Of a DNA stretch of 10,132 bases, positions 6,284 to 10,132 are shown in pieces. Where the stretch lies: assembly GCA_002404055.1 (NCBI GenBank), contig DHIZ01000288.1:33020-43151 (forward strand), read 5' to 3'. The notes under the pieces were generated by a model. That model was not told the DNA's origin, searched no databases, and saw only the letters and a list, made by a program, of their open reading frames with translations. The translations under genes were made by a program, and so were the position numbers. The stretch comes from Chloroflexi bacterium UBA4733. Its GTDB lineage: Bacteria > Chloroflexota > UBA4733. Numbering within the stretch: the first letter of the stretch is position 1; each line of letters begins with the position of its first letter.

Positions 6284-6721
6284 ATGGCCATTCGATTTTG
6301 GGAGGATGCCGCTGCCGGTTACGTCGTCGTCTCGCTCGGTCGGGGCGATTTGCTGTTGGAGTCGCTGCGCGAGGTCGCCCGCCAAGCTGATATTCACACC
6401 GGCATCCTCACCACCGGTATCGGCAGCCTGACGCGCGCCCGCATCCATACCGTCGTTTCCAACAACTATCCACCCGGTAACGAGTTCATCGACCTGGAAG
6501 GGCCTTTGGAAGTCGTGCAGTTCGGCGGCATCATTGCCGCCTACCAGCCCCATGTGCATATCGGCCTCTGGGACCGCGAAAAGCGCTACCACGGCGGTCA
6601 CCTGGAGGAAGGTTGCTCGGTGCTGACGCTCTCCGAAATCTCCATCCACCGCACGCCGAACCTGCGTCTCACCCGGCGTGATCTGGATGGCAGCGGCGTA
6701 CAGTTGCTGGACGGGGAGTAA
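6284..6721 (+). CDS. PPC/DUF296-domain protein
   Basis: 145 residues from ATG 6284, chosen because AAGGAG lies 5 nt upstream; the frame is open further upstream but without support. The PPC (plant and prokaryote conserved, DUF296) fold is visible: YVVVSLGRGDLLLESLREVA, HTGILTTGIGSLTRARIH, and PHVHIGLWD followed by HGGHLEEGCSVLTLSEISI. His 90, 92 and 106 form the conserved His cluster seen in prokaryotic members, where a bound metal is found. Some plant homologues bind AT-rich DNA as part of AT-hook proteins; the prokaryotic role is not settled. It is the only plus-strand gene, divergent from the isomerase operon, so it could be a local regulator, but this is inference. Confidence 0.9.
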   Translation: MAIRFWEDAAAGYVVVSLGRGDLLLESLREVARQADIHTGILTTGIGSLTRARIHTVVSNNYPPGNEFIDLEGPLEVVQFGGIIAAYQPHVHIGLWDREKRYHGGHLEEGCSVLTLSEISIHRTPNLRLTRRDLDGSGVQLLDGE

Positions 6722-6754
6722 GAGCAGGGCATCTCCGGCCACGCCTTGGGAATG

Positions 6755-7636
6755 TCACACGTCGAGGCGTAGCTGGTGAGACCGCCGTGCCCAGTCCAGG
6801 TTTCGTCCTATGAGCAGTTCGGTCTTTCGTGCATGATGCGTCGATTTCATCGGTACGAGGATCGTGTCGAACCCATGGCGGGCCGCCAAAGTACGAACCT
6901 CCTCAGCGTTATCGTAGGTCATGAGAAAGTCACCTGCGAGCGTGGCAGCGACCTGAAAAAGCTCCTCGTGGTTGACAATGGAATGCGCGTAGAGTCGCCG
7001 ACCAGCGACAGTGTAGGGCGGATCAATGAAGTACGCATTTCCTGGGCTGTCAGCGACTTGACGCATATGGGCGATCCCATCCCCATGGATGAATGAAACG
7101 CGGTCCTTGATCGTCACGATGTCGCTAATTCGCCGGTGCAGCGTCTGGGCATACCAACGTGATTTGACGCCGTGCCCGTTTTCACCAGCCTTCATTAGGC
7201 TTGCTCCTGGCGCCAGGATGCCTCCACGTTGAACCCGGTTTCTCACAATGGTTGAGAACGCCCGCTCTAACGATGACTCAGGCTCATGGGCAAGAATGAG
7301 ACGGACGTTCTCCAGCGACATGTCAAAGGACACGATCTTCTCGGCCAGGTTCTCGCCGTGCCCATTCAGCATCGTTTGCCAGACAGACGACACGTTGGGG
7401 TCCAGTTCGATGAGCGTCAGGTGCCTCGTCAACTGTTCAAACACCGCAGTGAGCCCCACAATCGCACCGCCGGCGAATGGTTCGACAAGTTCCGTGACCG
7501 GCTGCACAGACTGCAACCACAGCCGGACCAACGGTACAAGCCAGGTCTTGCCGCCAGGATAGCGAAAAGGACTTCGATGCGGCACACTGGCGACGTTGAC
7601 GATGCTGTCGAAGCTGACTTCACTGACGGCGGTCAC
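6755..7636 (-). CDS. D12-class N6-adenine DNA methyltransferase (Dam-like), apparently orphan
   Basis: 293 residues from GTG 7636, which has AGGAGG 5 nt upstream (7642-7647). Diagnostic motifs: FRYPGGK at 24-30 (motif X region), EPFAGGA at 52-58 (motif I, AdoMet binding), IELDPN at 76-81, and DPPY at 205-208 (motif IV catalytic). The C-terminal KTELLIGRNL is also typical. It methylates adenine N6 in duplex DNA using AdoMet; the recognition site is not predictable here. An in-frame extension to ATG 7777 adds 47 residues (MRDMMPRRAM and onward) that D12 enzymes do not usually need. That ATG lies some 30 nt from the predicted transcription start but has a poor Shine-Dalgarno. No restriction endonuclease is adjacent. 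It converges with the PPC gene, 33 nt apart. Confidence 0.88.
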   Translation of the reverse strand: MTAVSEVSFDSIVNVASVPHRSPFRYPGGKTWLVPLVRLWLQSVQPVTELVEPFAGGAIVGLTAVFEQLTRHLTLIELDPNVSSVWQTMLNGHGENLAEKIVSFDMSLENVRLILAHEPESSLERAFSTIVRNRVQRGGILAPGASLMKAGENGHGVKSRWYAQTLHRRISDIVTIKDRVSFIHGDGIAHMRQVADSPGNAYFIDPPYTVAGRRLYAHSIVNHEELFQVAATLAGDFLMTYDNAEEVRTLAARHGFDTILVPMKSTHHARKTELLIGRNLDWARRSHQLRLDV

Positions 7637-7641
7637 AGTGC

Positions 7642-7647
7642 CCTCCT
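7642..7647 (-). promoter_or_regulatory. Shine-Dalgarno deciding the methyltransferase start
   Basis: AGGAGG on the minus strand, 5 nt before GTG 7636. It favours this start over the in-frame ATG at 7777. Confidence 0.6.
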
Positions 7648-7814
7648 GCCGAGTTTGCGCGACGCTCGCTGAATTGTCGAATTCGAGTCCAATATCTTCG
7701 CCTACGGTAACTCCTGGTAGTCCACCCTCGGCACTCCGGGCTAATGGCATCGCCCGGCGAGGCATCATATCTCGCATCGGTCACGCCGCCAGTTACCATT
7801 TGGCTTGCGATGCA

Positions 7815-7843
7815 ATCTTAGAACACGAGTTCGATCTTGTCAA
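7815..7843 (-). promoter_or_regulatory. Near-consensus sigma-70 promoter of the methyltransferase gene
   Basis: On the minus strand, TTGACA (7838-7843) is followed after exactly 17 nt by TAAGAT (7815-7820). The expected transcription start is near 7808, giving a leader of about 170 nt to GTG 7636 or about 30 nt to ATG 7777. It is the best promoter match in the window. Confidence 0.7.
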
Positions 7844-8241
7844 CGTCGAACACTGAGTTAGACGTGCCGGCGTGTCGCCTGTGGGGCGCGGGGGAGGAAC
7901 CCCTTCCGTGCAATGCATGGCACGGCTGCGTGCGGGATCGCGCGGTTGGATGGGAGCGTCGTTCGGACGGAGTATTGCGGCACAGGAACGGGACGGGTTC
8001 CTAGCGGTGCGGGAACTCTGGGCCGCTCACACGGCTGCCCATTGTCGGGTGCCCCGGCCGAACGTACCAGCAGAGAGGTTGCACCCTACGATCCGACACG
8101 CCTGGGTCGTCCCATCGGCTGCCGTCCCCTGCGTTGCAGCCAAGGTTTCTCCCGTCAGGGGGAAACCTGGCGAGTAGTGCGAGCCGGAAGGGGTTCCACC
8201 ACGCCTGCCGATAACACTACTCTTATCCGTCGTAGACCCGA
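7844..8241. ncRNA. Gene-free stretch rich in inverted repeats; candidate structured RNA
   Basis: About 400 bp with no convincing protein. Plus-strand pairings: GGAACCCCTTCCG (7896-7908) with CGGAAGGGGTTCC (8185-8197), 13 of 13. It is flanked outside by GGCGCGG (7885-7891) with CCACGCC (8199-8205), 6 of 7. A hairpin GCC-A-AGGTTTCTCCC (8139-8153), loop GTCA, pairs with GGGGGAAACCTGGC (8158-8171), 14 pairs with one bulged A and one U-G. GGCTGC (8117-8122) can pair with GCAGCC (8136-8141), competing with that stem. CCGTGC (7906-7911) can pair with GCACGG (7920-7925), and GAGTAGTG (8172-8179) with CACTACTC (8215-8222). Strand of transcription is unknown and no clear promoter is seen. No tmRNA, RNase P or SRP signature was found. 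It could also be an eroded mobile-element fragment. Confidence 0.35.
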
Positions 8242-8778
8242 CTAACCCCCGATTCGCAGCAACACCGCGTACCAGTCGCTAGTGATGGCATGCTGCGCCT
8301 GGGCCAGGGTCATCGCCCCTTTGCAGACCTGCGCGTGCAGGTAGTTTTCGATGGTGTCCTTCTGGTGAGCGCCGGGGATCGGCGTGTACGGTTCCGGCCA
8401 GAGGTTGGTCACGTTGTTGCTGCCGCCGAGCTCCAGGGAGATGAAGTGGTCGACCTCGTACTTGCCGGCAACGTCCGGCTCGTTGTAGCGGTGGAAGACC
8501 TCCGCTTTCTCGGCGCTGGTGACGTTACGCACGCGCGTGCTGTAGCCGGAGACGCACACCTGGGCCGCGGTGACGCCCGGCAGCGCATCACCGGGCGTGA
8601 GCGTCGGATTGGGATAGAGCGTGGGCGGGCCAACATGCGTTACCGCACCGGTCGCGGTGACGCCCTGCGGTGAGTTGCCGCCGGTGGTCTGTTGACTGCT
8701 GAAATACACGAGCAAGACGCCGATGATGACGAAGATGAGGATCAGGATTATCAGTGTGCTGAATGCTCGCCGTGCCAT
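8242..8778 (-). CDS. Membrane-anchored or secreted HNH-like nuclease
   Basis: 178 residues. The N-terminus has MARR followed by a hydrophobic helix (about 7-27), then a Gly/Thr/Pro-rich linker to about residue 65, so the domain should lie outside the membrane. The catalytic-like part reads YEVDHFISLELGGSNNVTNL then WPEP (residues about 107-130): D110-H111 and the downstream Asn and Leu-Trp-Pro-Glu are typical of an HNH/Endonuclease VII-like finger that ends in NLWPE. Cys 75 and Cys 152 could form a disulfide. The start is ATG 8778 with GGAAGGGAG about 8 nt upstream. It lies 33 nt after the enolase-superfamily gene and probably shares its transcript. Whether it is a functional nuclease, and what it cuts, is unknown. 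Confidence 0.75.
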   Translation of the reverse strand: MARRAFSTLIILILIFVIIGVLLVYFSSQQTTGGNSPQGVTATGAVTHVGPPTLYPNPTLTPGDALPGVTAAQVCVSGYSTRVRNVTSAEKAEVFHRYNEPDVAGKYEVDHFISLELGGSNNVTNLWPEPYTPIPGAHQKDTIENYLHAQVCKGAMTLAQAQHAITSDWYAVLLRIGG

Positions 8779-8811
8779 TGCTGCCGCTCCCTTCCGGTTC
8801 CACTCTTCGCC

Positions 8812-9957
8812 TCAACACGGGGCATGCTCCACCAACCAGCGCACCCTGTCTTCATCAACGTCCACACCGAGACCCGGGCGATCCAGAATACGCACCACAT
8901 CGCCGTCCTGAGGCAGTCGCGTGGCCAGGATATCCTCGCTCAGGAACTGCGGCCCGTTGAGCGCGCACGGGTGGCTGACGCCGTAGGCGGCGGCGAACTG
9001 GACGTTAGCAGCAAAACCGATGCCGGCATCGGTCAGCCCGCTGCTCACCAGTAGTAGACCGGCCGCTTCGGCCATGTCGGCGCAGCGGCGGGAGGGCAGG
9101 AGGCCACCGGTACGCGTCACTTTGAGCGCCAGCGCGCTGAGGCAGCGACCGCTGAGCAGTTCATAGAGCGCAGCCGGGCCGGTCACCGGCTCGTCCAGCG
9201 CCAGTGGGATGTGCAGATGGGGCAGCAGCGCGGCGCAGGCACGGTGGCGATCCGGGGCGAACGGCTGCTCTAGCAGGTCAAGGCCGGCAGCCTCCAGGCC
9301 TCTCGCCCGGGCCGGCCCCTCGTGAACCGCGAAGCCACCATTGGCGTCGCCCCAGAGGTAGCCGTCCGGCAACAGGCGCCGCACCAGGCTGCATAGTTGT
9401 ACGTCCCAGGCCGGGCTGCCGCCCAGCTTGATGTTGGCACTGCGGTACCCCATCTGCCGCCCTTCGGCGACCGACGCCTCCACCGCCTGCGCGGTGGCGC
9501 CAGTAACCGTCCAGCTCAGTTGCACGTGATCGCCACGCCGGCTGCCCAGCAGGGTCGCCAGCGGCACGCCGAGCACCCGCGCCAGCAGGTCGTGGGCGGC
9601 GATGTCGATGCCCGCCCGCGCGATGGGCATGCTGAGACCCCAGAGCGGGGCGACGGCAGCGTCCATGGCGCGGTGGAGACCGTCCAGATCAGCGACGGGC
9701 AGGCCCATTACCGCCGGAAGGAAATGCTCGCGCAATGCGCCGACGCCCGACGTCACCGTCTCCGGCGACCAGATGACGCTGGGCGAGGCTTCGCCCCAGC
9801 CGCTCTGGCCGTCGTCGGCGGTGAGCTTGACCAGCACGACCGTGCGGCCACTGTGCTCGCCACCGATGACCCCGCGCGAGGTGCGGAAGGTGGTGCGCAT
9901 GCCCAGACGGAAGGCAAAGACCTCGCCGCCGGCGATGTGGGTCTCAACTCGGATCAT
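8812..9957 (-). CDS. Enolase-superfamily (mandelate racemase/muconate lactonizing) enzyme
   Basis: 381 residues from ATG 9957, with GGAGG 6 nt upstream; the frame is open further upstream, but that stretch lies inside the preceding gene. The N-terminal capping domain (about 1-120) precedes an (alpha/beta)-barrel with the expected order of residues: ANIKLGG (K177), WGDANGGF (D204), LEQPF (E230), LDEPV (D255/E256) and ALKVTRTGG (K279). D204, E230 and D255 or E256 should bind Mg2+. K177 and K279 are the catalytic lysines of the MLE-type subgroup. These cytoplasmic enzymes abstract a proton alpha to a carboxylate, giving racemisation, epimerisation, cycloisomerisation or dehydration; the substrate is not known. 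The first Lys of the usual KxK is Asn 175 here. It overlaps the DUF6807 gene by 14 nt, suggesting coupling. Confidence 0.9.
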   Translation of the reverse strand: MIRVETHIAGGEVFAFRLGMRTTFRTSRGVIGGEHSGRTVVLVKLTADDGQSGWGEASPSVIWSPETVTSGVGALREHFLPAVMGLPVADLDGLHRAMDAAVAPLWGLSMPIARAGIDIAAHDLLARVLGVPLATLLGSRRGDHVQLSWTVTGATAQAVEASVAEGRQMGYRSANIKLGGSPAWDVQLCSLVRRLLPDGYLWGDANGGFAVHEGPARARGLEAAGLDLLEQPFAPDRHRACAALLPHLHIPLALDEPVTGPAALYELLSGRCLSALALKVTRTGGLLPSRRCADMAEAAGLLLVSSGLTDAGIGFAANVQFAAAYGVSHPCALNGPQFLSEDILATRLPQDGDVVRILDRPGLGVDVDEDRVRWLVEHAPC

Positions 9958-10132
9958 CTGCTGCCTCCGCCAGCCAGGCGCGGTAGGCGACATCCGGCGA
10001 GATGGCAGCCGCGTCACCGTCGTGGATCAGGATACGCCAGCGTTGGCGCAGCCGCTCGCCGGAAGGAATCGACCAGGGTTCATGCAGGGTGACGTTGCTG
10101 AGCATCGTGCCGTAGTTGCGGCAGAAGAACGG
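9944..10132 (-). CDS. DUF6807 (PmoA-like) protein, C-terminal 62 residues
   Basis: Open from the right edge to TGA at 9944-9946; the N-terminal part is outside the window. The visible end reads PFFCRNYGTMLSNVTLHEPW then SIPSGERLRQRWRILIHDGD and a helical tail to WLAEAADDPS. The RNYG, HEP and GERL--R-R---HDGD pattern matches the C-terminus of DUF6807/PmoA-related proteins, often found in carbohydrate-utilisation loci of Chloroflexota and Planctomycetota. The function of the family is not firmly known. Its stop overlaps the start of the enolase-superfamily gene by 14 nt. Confidence 0.65.
   Translation of the reverse strand, partial: PFFCRNYGTMLSNVTLHEPWSIPSGERLRQRWRILIHDGDAAAISPDVAYRAWLAEAADDPS

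Noticed and set aside
5777..6742. Long minus-strand ORF across the divergent region and the PPC gene
   Set aside because: It is antisense to the well-supported PPC gene and overlaps the isomerase in another frame; the translation shows no domain and is Arg/Ser-biased as expected for a shadow frame.
7896..8197. Retron-type non-coding RNA with a1/a2 repeats
   Set aside because: The 13-bp terminal inverted repeat recalls a1/a2, but there is no reverse transcriptase in the window.
7885..8222. tmRNA, RNase P RNA or SRP RNA
   Set aside because: The GAGGAAAGUCC-type RNase P core, the tmRNA ends and the SRP GGAAG-tetraloop context are all missing.
7872..8245. Plus-strand ORFs of 101 and 110 residues in the gene-free stretch
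   Set aside because: No ribosome binding site, no recognisable domain, and composition typical of random GC-rich frames; the inverted repeats explain the sequence better.
1..10132. CRISPR array
   Set aside because: No regularly spaced short repeats anywhere; the only repeat pair is the two-copy direct repeat.

Overview
The window is GC-rich bacterial DNA in which nearly every gene is on the minus strand; the only clear plus-strand gene encodes a PPC/DUF296 protein. There are no rRNA or tRNA genes, no CRISPR array and no transposase. The mix (arylsulfatase-type sulfatase, xylose-isomerase-like TIM barrel, GT-C membrane protein, mandelate-racemase-family enzyme, DUF6807 protein, DUF4258/DUF2283 pair) resembles environmental Chloroflexota-type heterotrophs, but this is an inference from gene content, not a phylogenetic result.

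Layout from left to right. 1-327: partial, unrecognised minus-strand gene running off the left edge. 427-921: YbaK/ProX-like aminoacyl-tRNA deacylase. 931-2260: a rearranged region. It holds a truncated restriction-enzyme-like N-terminal ORF, then a relic of the sulfatase 3' end, then a DUF2283 and DUF4258 gene pair, then the real sulfatase 3' end. A direct repeat of about 280 bp at about 92% identity (1178-1460 and 1979-2260) brackets the gene pair.

2114-6089: an apparent three-gene minus-strand operon, TIM-barrel isomerase/epimerase, then GT-C membrane protein (14 nt overlap), then sulfatase (21 nt gap). An extended -10 promoter lies just upstream, near 6141-6149. The PPC-domain gene (6284-6721) diverges from it. 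6755-7636 (possibly to 7777): D12-class N6-adenine DNA methyltransferase, with a near-consensus sigma-70 promoter at 7815-7843 and no restriction enzyme beside it.

7844-8241 has no convincing gene but is rich in inverted repeats, including a 13-bp perfect long-range pairing (7896-7908 with 8185-8197), and may be a structured RNA. 8242-10132: a second minus-strand cluster, DUF6807 (PmoA-like) C-terminus, then MR/MLE enolase-superfamily enzyme (14 nt overlap), then a membrane-anchored HNH-like nuclease.

Functionally, the two clusters look like parts of a carbohydrate or sulfated-glycan catabolic locus (sulfatase, sugar isomerase/epimerase, acid-sugar dehydratase/epimerase-type enolase, DUF6807). 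A defence-flavoured accessory patch sits among them (orphan methyltransferase, HsdR-like remnant, DUF4258/DUF2283 pair). The best leads for something undescribed are the repeat-bracketed pair, whose promoter lies inside the repeat, and the inverted-repeat-rich non-coding stretch.
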